Assembly (NCBI GenBank): GCA_030620095.1
Contig: JAUTXW010002103.1
Location: 3,344,001 to 3,408,000 of the forward strand
Direction: 5' to 3'
DNA from: Kuschelorhynchus macadamiae
Lineage: Eukaryota > Arthropoda > Insecta > Coleoptera > Curculionidae
Length of the DNA: 64,000 nt
The position numbers and the translations under genes are program-made. The first letter of the stretch is position 1; every line of letters begins with the position of its first letter. Below the pieces are notes generated by a model that did no database searches, had not been told where the DNA came from, and saw only the letters and a program-made list of their open reading frames with translations. Below, one piece after another: positions 12,101 to 27,400 of the stretch.

Positions 12101-15100
12101 TTTTTGTATTTGGCAAATGAAGAAATATTTGATAAACTACAAATTTTACAAAATAAAGTGCGGATTTTACTAAATTGTGACAAATATACAAAAATTACTT
12201 TAATGTTAAGAAAATTAGAATAGTTAAATGCTCGTAATTTAATTTTTTATTTACTTCAAATTTTTATTTATAAAATAAAAAATAATTTATTGCCCGAATA
12301 TCTAAGAACATTTATAAACGTAAACTGTGAAGAACATAATTACCAAACAAGGCAAAACAAAGACTTACATTTAAATTACGTTTTGTTTATAAATCAATTT
12401 TTCATAAAGGGTCGATTCAATATAATAAACTACCATTTATTATAAAGCCTCAGAGATCTTATAAAAAATTTAAAATTAACCTAAGGGATTATTTATTTAA
12501 GAATCAATTTTAAAAGCTGATAACGAACATAAAAGTATGGTTTCTGAAGCTAGTTTAGAGTAGTCTATAATATTTAGAATTTTATGCTTGAAAAATGTAA
12601 ATTGTAGCATTTATGCTAAATAAAGACTTTAACTAACTAACCCCATATGACATATTAAAGTACTATTACTAGGTCTGAATGCTGCAACGCCCTTCATCAA
12701 CATTCTGTTAATATAAAAATAAAACAATTTTCAATACTTTTTTTTATTTCAGTAATCTTCAGATAATAATTTGCTTTTCGGCTACAAATCGGTACAAAGT
12801 ACCATAAATATTTGATCACTAAGTAAATTTAAAAAATAATACAATTACTACTTTGGTTGATTGGAAAACTAAACGACATTATTTCCGCAAGTACTAATCC
12901 TGATCGTGAATCTCCATCACTATCTTATTTTCCTTGGCTTGAACAGCCTTTAAAGAATGAAAGCAGCCAAATTGACAATAATGTCCATTTTAAAAGCCGA
13001 AATTAGAGCACTGGCGCACATTCAATTTGATCGGATAGCATCAGTTAGAGAACTGGAATAACAATGTGCTATGAATAGAGAAAGCGCAATGATCATTCTC
13101 AAAAAACATGGTTTCAAGTCGTTCAAATATCAAATACATCATCCTCTGTACAAAAATGATTTTTTGGGAAGGTTGAATTACTGCAACTGGTTTTTGGCTA
13201 CTCTTCATGAGAATCCCACATTCCACCATAGAATTATTTACACCGATGGCTCGATTTACCAATGTTGAAATGTTCAACAGAAATAATATATGTATAGCGC
13301 AAAAGAGAATCAGCGTCTGGTGATAGATGACATCTTTCAACAGCCTTTTGGCATAAATATCTGACTAGGTGTTGTTGGGGTAAATATCACTGGACTAATT
13401 CTGTGTCGTGAATCCTTAAATGCAGAGATGTATTTAGATTTCTTATAAAATCAAATTATTCTATATGTACAGAATTTCTCCTTCTTCCTCTTATTTCAGG
13501 CCTTAGGCCTGTATTTTCCAACTAATTCTCATTCTCTTGTGATGTAGATGTCCAGGAGTCCTTCCATCTTTTAGGAGGTCTGCCCAGTTGTCGGCGTGTC
13601 TGTGGAACACCGTCTCGTACAGAATTTAAACGGCAATATCATTTTTCAACAAGATAGCGTCCCGGCTCATAATGCCAGTTGTGACTAATTATCCGAATTA
13701 AAGATTTGGTGAATACAAATGAACCGATCCGATGGCCTGCTAGGTCTCTGGACCTAACACCTTTGGATTTTTTCTTTTATTGTTTTAATGTAAAACAGTA
13801 AAACGAAATAATTGGATTTAACAGATACAAAAGTCAGAAGCCAAGTACACTGCCTGGAGATAAATTTTAAAATGTTTAACAATATGGTTAATCTGGCACC
13901 ACTGTAAAATATCTGTCATATAAAAAGTATTCGCACTGAAAGGAACTGGTGGATAGTCCATCCATTTTTTTTTAGACTGATTGAAATAATGTAACCTTTC
14001 TATTTTGTATAAAAAAAATGTCAAATTCAATGGGACTTATTGTTTACCAACCCGGATTTAAAACGGAAGTTTCCGGGAATTTTCGCAAATATTTCAAAGG
14101 AACGTTTCTGAAGTGGGAATTTTGCCTATCACTAGTTTTTAGTCTTAAAAGAAATAGTAGTAAAAAATTAGAACAATACCTTTACTTTTCCAACCGATGG
14201 TTGGGTCCCGTCAGTCACAACAGTCCTTCTAGTAGCGGTCGGCATGATCAGTACCATGTTGTCGATTTCGTTGGCCGAGATGAAGTTTTGTTCTTCTCGA
14301 AGGAAATATTGGGAGTTAGACCAGATGTTAAATATCTCAGCCACGTGATTGTAGAGGTGCTCAGCCTCTTCTACGTTGTGCCTGAGCCAATGATTCCTTT
14401 GGAGGTCCACGTATTTTATTAGAAGAGGGTAGAAAGAATAGATATCTCGTACGAGTAGGTGCCAGTCTTCTTGAATTTGTGTTTCAACCTATAACATGTA
14501 AAACCGCTGTCGGAAATCAAGTTAAAAAAAATCAATATAAAATGCTGTTTATTATGCTATGGCTTTTATTTTTGACCTTTAAAGATAACAGTAAAGTTTT
14601 TCGCTTTTTTAATTAGTAAAAATTTCCTGTTCTTAGTCAAGTTTCGCAAAAAGTCTCTACACGTGTTTCGCCCGATCGGGCATCATCGGATCCTTAAAAT
14701 TATGAAAAAAAAACGTCATACACGAATCACCAAAAATAAACAAATAGGTACTGACACTTTGGGTGTGTTTTTATATTCGATGGTGGATCCACCAGAGGCA
14801 CCACAATTCCACCAAAGTGTTTTTATATTTATACTGGTTGTTTTCTGATGTCACCATTTATATTTGTAAAATATTTGTGGTGGGTCCAACATAAATTTAA
14901 AATTTCCACCGGCTTTGGGATATCGTTGATTCCATGGATGAGTAAGAAAAAGTAGAGAGAAATGTCAAAACAAAGGCAATTTATCCACAGATTATTAATT
15001 TTTTTCTTAATTCGCTATATGTTGTACAAAATGTATTTTGTAAGAATGGAATTTATAAGTGAATAAGTTTATAAATACCATTTGAAAAAAAAAACGAAAT

Positions 15101-18100
15101 TATAAAAAAAAACTGGCAAGAGAATGATATAGTGAGTTCTGTTGACCTATATGGCAAATCAAGAAATGTATTACAAACATACAGAATTAATAAAAAAAAC
15201 AATAAAAATAACCCACAATATTTCCACCACTGAACTATTTTTGAATCGCATGTTCGGTGAACCCAACACCCTTAGATTTTCAGTGACGTGATTCGTTACT
15301 GCTGCAATCCACCACTTAGCAAAACAACGGCATTTTAAAACTATGTGGCGTCATATAAGGAAATAAATTAATAAGGCCTTATAAAAAAAAACAAGTGATA
15401 AAAAAAACAAGTGATAAGTTAAGTTAACACTGATTAACCAACCTGACGTGTATATTGTCTTGTTTTATTTTATAGGTTAAGATAATTCACTATTCCAATT
15501 CTTTATATAAACATTCTTATTTTATTTATTTATTTATTTTCAATATTCCCAACCAAGTATATAAGTTCATTACAGGAAATTCTAACAATAATATTATAAC
15601 AAACTAACAATTAAGAATAATATTAAATAACAAAATAAATAATAATTAAAGAGCAAAATAAATAATATTAACACAGTCAAAATTATTTTTTCTATAAATC
15701 ACGTTTAGATAAAAAATGTTTTTTAACTACCTTTTTAAATTTTATTAAAGTTTTTATTCTGCGTAAATGTGTTGGTAATTGATTATATATTAATATACCA
15801 CCATATAATAAAGATTTTTTTGCAAAATTGCTTCGAATATCAGTTGTATTTAATAAATCTGTTTGTCATGTGTCATGATTATGTATAGTATGTCTTTTTT
15901 CTAAATCTATATTGGATAATTTATCTTTTGTAAGTATTGAATGGATGAAAATGCATGTTTTTGACTTATAAATATGGTTAGTATCTAAATAGCCAAATTT
16001 TGTATAAAAATTTATTGTTGGTTCTAGGAAAGGAAGTTTATGTATACATTTAATAATTTTATTTTGTAAACAACATAAAGGTTTCAATGTTTTTAAATTA
16101 GCAGATCCCCAAACTGAAATCAAATATTGCAATTTTGAATATATTAATGCAAAATACATATTTTTCATAAATTTTAATGGTATATTACAACGAATTTTGT
16201 ATAGAATTCCTACTAAACTCTTTTTACAATTGGCTATAGGATTATAGATAAGATATTAACCTTTGACAATAAAGCAGACTTTGACCAAGGTAAGAGATGG
16301 AGTACAGCAAAAAAGGTGGAAGCTATGACATTTAATTTTATATCCTATGAAAAAATATTAAATTGTTGTTGCTTTTTTCTGTATTTTCTAAAATTAAATT
16401 TATTAAAATTAAAAAACTTAACTTGTCTTTGCTCAATCCAGAAAGACCATGACATTAACTATGATAATTTAATTTATTCATATTAGTGGATTTTTATGTT
16501 CTTACAGACACATGAAAGAAACTCATTCATGATTATTAGTCATTAAGATCTATGTATCTATCATTCAAATGATAGCAATTCGAAGCAAATTTGTGAATAA
16601 TATCAAGTCATGGTCATCCTAGCTTAGTGGACAGAAGCGTTCACTTAGAAACGTAGAGGTGACTTCACATTCCAGCGAAGACAAATTAACTTTTTCAATT
16701 TTAATAAAGATATCTGAAACGTTGATTAACTAATTTTGAAAAAATTTGAAAGGCTAAAAATATTACCTGAGATGTATCATCAGTGCTGCTCTTGATAAAC
16801 CCTCTTAAACTCTCTTCTTTATGGAACATAGCTTCGGTCCTCTTCTTGACTCTTTCGGCCAACGGTAAAAATGGATCCTTCAACAATTCCTCACTGCTGT
16901 TGATGATAATCTGTTGCGTGTAAGCGGCTATTCTCGTCATCCATGGCGCATTTTCGTTACCGATGTTTTTCTTGATAAGTTTCAGAACATTTTTCAGCAG
17001 CTGATTCATATGCTCGGCTGTGACCATGGAAACGTGGGATCTTAAGAATACAACTATATTAGTTACATTCAAGTAAATTAGGTGACAGTACTCACCCTCC
17101 GGTAGGGCTAACATTATCAGGTCCCTGTCCCCACCAAAATGGCAGATATGAACACAGCATTGGCATGATCACGTCTATAATATGGGGGTCATCCGAGTAA
17201 GTCTTGTTACTCTCTACAAACTGATCAACCTCTGACAAAATGGTTTCCAGGGTAGGCATAAACTGCTCCATTTTTGCCATTATATCTTGAGCCTCCAGGG
17301 AGTGGTCCGCTGTAAAATAGATAAATCCAAATAACTAACATCCCTTCTAAAAATTCAGAGATAGTTAACATACCTATACGGTTGAGTAACGAATACTGGT
17401 TGTTTTTATTCAGATGGGGCTCCAGAAAGGCAACGGGGAATGTTGAACTGAAAGCCCCTAAACAGGACCCCAAAGCCGGTTTGTACTTTTCCATTTCATT
17501 TTTCAGGTACTTCCTGTCGTGGTGCAGAGTCGAGTCTGTACCCAAGTGATACAAACCTTGAAGGATTTTGTAGGAAGCCACTTGAATCTCGTCCACTAGA
17601 ACAACATAAGGATTATTGTCAAATATTGTTACAGTGTATATTAAAAAAGTATTCCTGCTGAAAGGAAAAAACTACACACTTTTCACTGAAGTATCAAAAA
17701 AAAAAAATCTGGAGAATTAATGTTTGGTTTTACTATTGTAAGATTGGGAAACCCAAAAAAAGATCTGAGTCAGCTCATCTCAAATTTAAGTAATTATTAC
17801 ACCGTTATGGGTCCGATGCAACCATGTATATCAGGAATTAGTTACTCGATTTCAAATTTTGGGGTTAAATATGGATTAAAATTTCGATTTTTTCGACACT
17901 TTGCCATCGCTCATTGGAAAAAAGAGGATCGATATTTAGAAAAAAACATTAGCGATTTTTTATGAAAATGTTGATCTGATATACTTCTATACCAAATAAT
18001 AAATGCGGTAAAGTAGCAATTTCTTATCTATTAACAAAAAAGCAGACTTATTTGTGGCCACCTTTTTTGATGATTGATAAACTCTGGGGTCTTTGAAGCA

Positions 18101-21100
18101 AAATAAATATACCTGTATAGTAAAATTTGGTGTTTACTTTTTTGCCTTATTTCTACCAAAAAAAGAGCCACGAAATAGCCATTAAAAAAAATACCTTTTC
18201 TACAGAAAAGCAAAACGAATAGCGGTTATTGAGTAATAAAAACTAAATATTGTCAGAAAAATTGTGTTTAAAACTGAATCTATGTAAAAGTATGACCAAA
18301 ATGTGCCACAAATGCTTAAATGAACTAGACACTGACATGGTCTGTCTTAAGCGCTTAAATTTGAGATTTTTAAAAAATCAATTGCTGATAGATCTGGAGA
18401 TTGAGCTGGCCACAGGATGTTTTCCGCCCAGTTTTCAAACGGTTTGTTTCCTCTAACTTATGAAATATGAGTTTGCAAAACATTGAAAAGCTTAAAAATA
18501 AAATAGAACTTACGTAAGAGATCGCCTCCATATTCACAGTTCGCTAGGTGATCGAACATTGCTGTTAGTACTGGCAATAACACAGAATTCACATAGAACA
18601 GAGATGTTGACGTCTTAAGGTGAGTTCCTCTTAAATGACTGTACTTTCCCTATACAATCATTAATTGTAGTTAATATATTTACTTACTTGCTTCTTAAAT
18701 CAGGTAAGTAAAAACAAAAAGGACAAATGAGTAAAACTAACTTATCAGAGTTTCATTTAAATTATACAGAAGGGTTTAAATTAAAGGTTAATTCTAAAAC
18801 TACCAGAAGAGTCATGTGCAATAAAGTCTTAAATGTGTTCGGACATCGGAGAGATTAAGTGTTACGGAAACATCTGAAATAAAGACTTAATTGTTATGTA
18901 TAATGAATACGGTTTATTTACATTTATTTTTCTTTCAATGTCGTTTCCTATTACGGGATCTCTTATTTTACCCGATTATTGTTATTGTTTTTAATTACTC
19001 AAATTACTGTAATACTATACGTTAGAATAAGGCTGACGATAATAAAGATAACAAACATTTTTCATCAGTGTTTTAATACAATTAAATACATACCTCTTGC
19101 AAATTGATAATAGTATGACCCAAATCATCAGCGGTATTATTGAAGAACGTTAGCATAGAAGTCCTAATAAACTCAGGACAATTTTTCACCAAAGATTTAG
19201 CATCGATTCCCTTCACCAACACTTGCAAACATCTGACAGTAATCCTGACATCGGCACCAAAAGCTGCCAGTCTAGATCTCAAAAGACTAGCCAGTTTACA
19301 GAACAAAGCAGCTACCATTTCCTTTTCCTTTAAACTGGCAGCTCCGGTATTATTTGTTGCGGTAGCCACGGCGATAAAGTAGTTTCTGTGCGTAGAAAAG
19401 TACTTTTCCATTAAGGGCAACACCACTTTGGAGAAAAATTTTATATCCCTCGAAGATTTTACGTAAGAGTTCCTTCGACTGAATGTTTGGGAAGGTTTGA
19501 GTAGTTTCATGTTGATTGTTGCTTTATCGAGGTATTGTATCAACTTCTCTAATAGACTGTAGGCAAACCTGAGCTCGATCGAAGGCCCGGCCGTAGACTG
19601 TTCTGTTTCTTGTTGGCCACCTCTGTTGGGTCTATGCAGTTTGTAGCCTTGGTATTGTAGGTACTTGAGGAACTCTTGAGACCTCTCTCTGTCTTTTTTC
19701 TTTTCCTTGTCAGTCAGTAGATCGTACGGCACCAACTGGGGATGAATTCCACCTAAATAGGCCAATAAAATCAAATTAGTAATAAAAAAAAATAAATTAA
19801 TAGAAAAAAAATCTGTGGATGATCGCCATTCTTAAAAAAGGTTTCGAACCAAATAATTTAAAAATCATCTAATATAAAAATGTAAAAATCTCGATTTTAT
19901 GAAAAAAAGCTTTATTAAACACATTAATTGGTCGATATTTGAAATAATCGATACCAATTTCATAAAAAAAACTAACGATTACGAAAATATACAGTTAATT
20001 AATTTTTTTTGGTTTAGCCGAAAAATTCGATTAATCGGAATAATCCATATAAAAATTGATTACTTGAGATAAATCGATTATTTGCAATAATCGATTTTTA
20101 GTTTGGATAATCACCCAGCCTTAGTCATAATGCTTTAATCTTACAATTATACAATTTTTCTCAAATCACACGTGCATTCTGAACTTCAAATTAGCCACAC
20201 ATGATCGGACATTTTGGTAAATAACTTATAAGAGGTAAAAAAAGACAGAACTTAACGAGAAATTTGACTGAAATGGGAAGGAGACAATATACTAGAAATA
20301 CGATGTATGTTATTGGATACACAGATATTAGCAATCATTGTATTCTTATCGTAAGTAGGCATGGGCGATACTGGATTTTAACGATCGATACATTTTATTT
20401 ATCGATGTCGATAGTTATCGAATATTTATCGATAACCATTGATAACTACCCATAACTTCTAATAACTATCATTATATAGATATATTGTTATTCCATATAT
20501 CGATATAACGAAAAAATCCCATCCCTAATGCTACGTAATCTAATAATCAAGTGGAAATAAATCAAAATCCACTTGCAATATCAAGGTCAAGGTTATTATA
20601 TTATTGTATTGTCATCGAAGTCTATGAGTACAGAATTTTAAAGCGATAGGTCAAGCGAAAGCGGATATTTAAGTCGATATATGTTTTTGTAAAATCAAGA
20701 TCAAGAACCAGGTCGTCAAATTATTTAGTTGTCAGCGGTACTATACACATGTACAAAATTACAAAGGAATAGTCAAGTGGAGATGATCCAGACCATAAGC
20801 AAACTTTTGTTTTTGTTTAATTAAAGGATTTTCTGAAAATTTTGAGAAGATGCATTTATATGTTATTGGGGGATATCTTTAGCTACCCATTGTTGATTTT
20901 TTAAATTTTATTTTAATCTAAAAGCAATAGGCCTCTGGAAAAATGAAATAACCATAGAAAAAATATAAAAACAGCAGCACAAAATTCATATAGTTCACGA
21001 GATGGCACATAAATATATCCTACTTACCACCACAAGTGGTTAATTCTTCTCTCTTTTTCCTGGCCCATATGTCATGAGCGTTCTCCGCTATTCGCTCGGC

Positions 21101-21404
21101 CATGTTTTGCATTTCTCTGGAGAGGGTCAAGTTCGTCATATCTACTGGGTGAGGATTATAATCAAAAGCACTGGTACTCTCGCCTCTACTAAACTGAGAA
21201 CTCCTGTTGTTCGAAGGTAGGTCAACTTCGGTGTGTTCTACTGACCATCCTAGAGCTAGCAGGGCTTTTAGGGATTCCCTCACTGGTTCTTTATACCTAA
21301 CAATTGACTTAGTTATAAGTTATAATTCATACTAAATAGTTGACTTATTCATTGTGTATACAAAAATATATTTCTCTTTGGACAATGTACGAATTTAGAA
21401 ACGT

Positions 21405-21469
<65 letters not shown>

Positions 21470-24400
21470 TACATATATATATATATTTTTTTTTATTAAA
21501 TATTGCCACTTTTCAATTTGAGATATAGAGTTTAATGACACTTTTAGAAACATCTGTTTCTAAAACAAATCATAATACGAGTAACAGGGCTCTCATACAA
21601 AATTGTCTCAAAGTAGTTTGGAAAAAATAATGCTGTCCTTTATTAACGTTTTCTAGTTGTTTTTGCACCTTGGAAATTATAGAAATGGGCCGAATTAAAA
21701 TACTTAAACGTGTAAAACCATAAACATTTTAAAATTCGTTAATAAGCACAAGAAATAAAAACGGTTCACAAACAAATAGTCGGGCAAATAGGTGCTATCG
21801 AAATTGCAAACGTATTTATCGAAGAAAATTGACAAAGGTGTCAAATTTTTTCACTATTAAAAAAACTCGGTAAATTCCCCCTTGCACAGAATTCCACTAC
21901 ATTGTGTTTGTTTTTAAATTATGTTTATATAATTATTATTATTATTATTTATTTTCCATCACTTTATATCTTAAAAAAAAGATATTTTCTTCGATAAAAA
22001 GATTTATCCCATGAAATAGAACTTTATCAAATTTTAAAGCATTTTATTAGGCCGCCATTTTGTTCCGCCACATTAAATGTTCACCAAAATGTAACCATTT
22101 CATTCCCACATGACCCTTGATTTTTTATCAAAATTTAAAGTCAATCGAATAAGTAGTTTTTGAGCTATGCCGTTCACAGACACACGGAAGGGTAATGTAT
22201 TATTAAATTACAGCATAAAACACCTTGAAAACGATTATTATTATTCGTATACCTTTCTTTCTCGTAGTCATTGAGCAACGAATACGGCTTGAGTCTAGGG
22301 TGAGTTTTATTTCCGTCCCAGCCCGAATATGTGTCACCATGCCTCCAACCGTTTTCCAGCTTCCTCGATGCCCAAGCGTCATGATAATGCTCCGAAAATT
22401 GTTGAACGATATTATTGAGATCGTTGTTTAGCTGGACCGCAGAAGTATTGATAGGCTGCGGATTGTATGGTCCGTCTGGGCCGGATTTTGCAGCTTTATT
22501 GGAATACCTGTAAAACTCAACTTTGATAAGAAAGTCGTAGTTTATACTTAAAAAAAAAGTTTTTCATGCTAGTAAATACATTTTCGGTAAATAATAATGT
22601 GGATACAATGTCTCATGTAACATTGAGAGCCCTGAAAAGATATTAATAAACATATATTGTAATTCCAAAAAATTAATCACAAAAACAACTACTCATCTGG
22701 CTAATACCAGGACCGGCATTACACTATTGATTCCTAATTTTAGTATGTATCTGGTATCCTTGTTGTGACGTTGGTGTAACATGAAATAAAAATACATTAA
22801 TATTTTACTGTAATTATTGTTTTCAGATTGTTAAGACAGTGGGCAAAGATTATGAACTCTTGTTAAAAAAAACTATATAATTACTTTTGCTTCTTGTGAA
22901 CGGCAGTGAAAAAGATTTTAAGTCCCGATATATGCTCTCTGCCGATGACTTGAAGGTAATTAAACGCATAGCATCAGGATGTGTACTTCTGCAGAGGGAC
23001 ATCGATAGTTTGTTGCAATGAAGTGTGAAAAATAATTTAGAACTGAATTTTGCAAAGTGTTCCTGTATGATTTTTTCACTCAGTAAAAATGTTCCAGAGT
23101 ATTTCTATAAAATGGAGGACATTACTTTGCTAAATCTGTGTAGTGAAAGATTAAGCGGTTTATTTTAATAATAGGTTGACCTTCACTGGTGATTACCAAA
23201 ATATCATTAAAAGGGAGGATCAAATTTTGGGTCTTATTCTGATATTGTCTTAAGGACCTGTGACATCATATCTGAAAGGGCGGACTCTTTAGGTCAAGCT
23301 CAATGGTTTCCTGTCAACCACATTCAGGGTAATTTCAGGTGTGCCACAAGGGTCCCATTTGAGGCTAAAACTTTTTTTGCTTTTAGTTAATGATATTGGG
23401 CAGCATTTTAAGTGTAACTATCTACTCTTCGCGGATGGTTTAAAAATCTTCCGCTGTGTAAAGTCAGTTGAGAACTGCGAGGTACTTCAGAGAGATATTA
23501 ATTCTCTAATGCATTGGTGCGAAGTGAATAATCTCAAGAAAAATGCTCCTGCATCGCGCTAAAAATCAAATTGATTTATCATATAAACTGGGGGAGGTCA
23601 CGCTGCCTAGAGTAACTGTCATTAAGGATCTAGGAATACACCTGGATGGCATGCTTTGCTTCACCAACTAGTATCAGAATATAATAGAGCTAATCGATTG
23701 TTGGGGTTGGTCATCAGAATGTCGAGAGAACTATGGGGCTTGGACTGCATGATGAATCTTTTCACAGTATTCGCTAGATGGATTCTAGAATATGGCTCCT
23801 CACTTTGGAGTCTTTAGTATAAAATCCACAAAGCTTGCATAGAGGCTTTGCAGGATAGGTTCCTTAGATTTCTCGAATATAAAATGGGACTAAGAAGAGA
23901 ACAGATTGATGTTGGACCACTGAGGAAACATTTTCGGCTAAATTCTTTGAAGAAACGAAGACTATATTTGGATATGTGTTTCATGTTTAAAGTACTGAAT
24001 GGCTTGATTGTTTCACCATATATTGCTGGAAATACATTTTCACATACCCTGTATGTATCTTAGAAAGCATCCTTTGTTTCAAAGGATATGTAATACCTGT
24101 CATGCTCAACTCATGGCAATGAACAGGCTCATAATTCAAGTTAATGAGCACACCGATTTAGATTTCGTTGGAGTTGCTTTCTCGTGTTTCAAGAATAGGC
24201 TAAAGCAATTCATTTTCTAAAATGGCTACTTGGCACGATATTAGCCAGAATTAATATTTAATGATTAAGTATTTAATTTGAATTGTTTAGTTTTTTAAAA
24301 AAATGATGTTGAGTCGCTTTAGGGAAGATTATTGAGGTAACTCCGCCATAGAATGGGGTAGAGGGGCTACAAATGGAGTACTTCCCAGGTGAGTCAGTAT

Positions 24401-27400
24401 TTTAATTTGAGCAATTCTGAAAATCACAGGAAATACTTCAATTCTGATTCAACAAAAATATTAAGTAGATTAATTTTAGGTTATCACTTCTGTAAAACTC
24501 ACTATACTCAGAATATGCCCTTGAATAAATTGATTTCTTACATACACAATAATAATCAGTTTAGTGATTTTGTTGACATTTTATGCAATGAGTTTAAAGT
24601 TAAATTTAGACCTCTATTGTTGTTGTAAGTAGGCAAAATTTTGTAATATTTGGGTGTTGGATTTGTAGTTTCTGTTGGCTGATGTCAATTCCAAGTTTAA
24701 TTCATAGGATGTAAAATGATCTTAAAGTCGGAGTAAATAAATAATTAAATATATAAACTGCTGGCCACTTCAAGTGCATAAAGCAAGATCTTTGTCCATA
24801 TTTAAAGTTATATATCTCGAAACCCAAACCCCCTCTTTTTTGTAGATTAATTCCAAGGCCAAAGAAGCTTATGTAACTTAAGCAGTTTTTATATACTTAT
24901 AGGGGTTATAAAATTTCATCTTAGTGGCAACCCTGGAAAAAATGAATTTCTAGTTTAATCTATTGAGTTATTTAAGGGATAAAATGAAAAAATTAATTTA
25001 GAGTGTTGTTCGATATTCCTCTAAGCTTCGCGAATTATTTTTTTATGAAAATGTTGATTTATTTTACATTTTACTCTGTAACTTTATTATTTTATATTAA
25101 ATAATATTCATTTTTCTCATAAATGTGTCAGAGAAATGCATCTACAGTATACTTTATAAATGAATACAGGGTGTCTAAAATTTAAATACATTAATTCCAA
25201 ATTTACGTTTTTGTATTTTATCTTCCAAATAATCCAACTTGTTCTAACCCCCTAGTATCTATATCTATATCAAATGCAGAAGTTACAGAAACCACTCGAC
25301 TTTTGGGCTAATCTATAAGAAAGTGCCCTAATATCTTGCAAAGTCCGTTAACCTATCTTCCTTCATTTCCGAGATATTTAAATTTGCACAGAGATTTTGC
25401 TTTTTACACTTAAGGTGACCACCACTTTAGTTAAGGACCTTTAATACTTGCATTTATTACGATCACAAAATTATATTAAAGCCCTATAAAAATATTAAAT
25501 CGTTACCATTCATCATCGTAATTCTTCGATAATGAGTAATCGGGTGGCAGCGCACATCCAATGGCTGTCAGACAGGGCAGCGCTTTGCCAAAAAGTTCGG
25601 GATCATAATCCATTTTGCTAAGTGAATCGAAGATGTTCGAGAACAGCATCATAGTCAATCGTTTCTCTTCGTCACTTGCTGCTCCGTAAAGGCCTAACAA
25701 ATATAGGGAAAATGTATTAAAAATAGTCAACGTTTATTAAATATGATACACCACAATACACAATCAGATAAACTAAACATAATTGTTTTTTACCAACTCA
25801 TAATGTCTCAGTACCTTTTAAAAAATAAAAATTTTAGATTCAAGTTGTAAACTACACAATCTGACTTGACAATGACACTTGAGATGGAAGGGCTCATAGG
25901 ACTCTCCATGATTGTTTATGAAATGTGTCTTTATTAGGACTCGTTTCACAACCCGTTTTCTTTTAACCTCAAAATTCTAATTTAGCATAAATGAAAATAA
26001 TAAAGGACTGGAAGTAAAATTTTATCAAACTAACATTTTATAGATTTTGACTACTTGTGACATTGTGAAAATGTCAGCTTACAATAATGAAGATATTATA
26101 TTACTGGATAGTTATTAATGTTGTACAGGGTGTTTTTTACTTATATTTTGACATGTATTTTTGCGTTTTATTTCTTCGAAGTAGTCGTAGATAACTTTAA
26201 AAGACATAAGCTGGGTCTGTTTTGCCACCATATACATTGCGTATGTCAAAAACCATCAACATATGCCCATTTTGTTTGTTTTGCCCTTATCCTATAGCCA
26301 ATTCGATGATTAAATAACTTTTCACTAATGTTGAAAGGTAAGTATCTGAGAAACAGCTAAAGCAAATGTTATCATATTAAATATTTTTAAAATCAAGAAG
26401 AAAATGGCTTTCTAGATTCCCAAAAAAAAACATAAGTTGTATAATTTTCAGGGCTTTTCGATGCTCTCTTGTTTTTCGTCATAAGACTAAAATGTATTCC
26501 ACGTCAAAATCTTTTTTTTACCTTGTCCTCCACTTGAACCATAGTACTTAGCACATCGATCGTAGTGCAGTGTCAATAGCCTCAATGCAACCGTAGTGTA
26601 TTCTGATAAATTCGACACGTCCACCGTAAGCTTTCTTAACAATTTCAGCAACATGGACGGCTGTAGCTGACTAGTTAAAGCCACCAAAAAGTCCGATACA
26701 GCTTCTCTTTGTCCTTTGGTCAACATCCTGTTCTTAGATAATCTGTAGACCGTATGCAGTGTTGCGTCAAGAAGTGAGGCGTAATTTTCTGCTTCGCTAT
26801 AGAACTTGCTGTGTTGAATTAACAACGGAAGAATGGAGTTGCCGATGTAGCGATTCATGCTGAGGGCCATGTCGGATTCACTGCCGTCGTGCTGGAAATT
26901 TAAAATGTATATTTCAAAGTCTCCTTGAAATCAAATTGCTAAACTAAAACTAGGTTTCGATCTCTATTCGATCATTCTCAGCGTTCTAAAATGATATCAA
27001 ACTGGTAGATTTTGAATAGTCATTTGTTCAATCATGTAATTACCTGATAAGATGTCAAATAGTTCCTTCAAATATTGAACAATAAAATTTTTAAAAATGA
27101 AATCTACTCAGGACAGCACAACAACTATTATCGGAAACTAACACACATATATAGTCACAATAATATAAAAATAAAGATTTAAACAAATAGACCAAATATT
27201 AAAGTATTTCGGAGAAAAAGGAACATATAAGAATTATGCTTTTTTTTAATTTATGCGAATTTGAAACTTTCTGAAAATGTATTGTATTGTTTTGAATAAA
27301 TTTTAAAATTAAATTAATGGTTTTATGATAGATCCATGCCTGTTATTGTTAATGTATCGAGCAATCTGTTATTTCGGATCTCCCGGGGTACAAGCCTGCC

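Larger units (their letters stand above)
11122..14134. mobile_element. hAT-type DNA transposon, non-autonomous, with nested insertions
   Basis: The element is bounded by TAGTGATGGGCA (11122) and TGCCTATCACTA (ending 14134), one mismatch in 12. It is flanked on both sides by the exact 8-bp duplication GTTTTTAG (11114-11121 and 14135-14142). The next 100 bases inward on each side share GGAAACTTTCC and TTCCCA-type blocks. An 8-bp duplication is the hAT signature. No hAT transposase is visible; the interior holds a non-LTR fragment, a mariner remnant and a further small insertion. The right end is 38 bp from the splice donor of exon 30. Confidence 0.85.

Noticed and set aside
16605..16680. Functional tRNA gene
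   Set aside because: The A box is good, but no proper acceptor, anticodon or T arms could be formed, so only a SINE-like head is reported.
19140..19382. Plus-strand frame opposite exon 25
   Set aside because: It is an antisense shadow of a conserved RyR exon.
21340..21528. Open frame of alternating Ile and Tyr
   Set aside because: It is a translation of the (AT)n microsatellite, not a gene.
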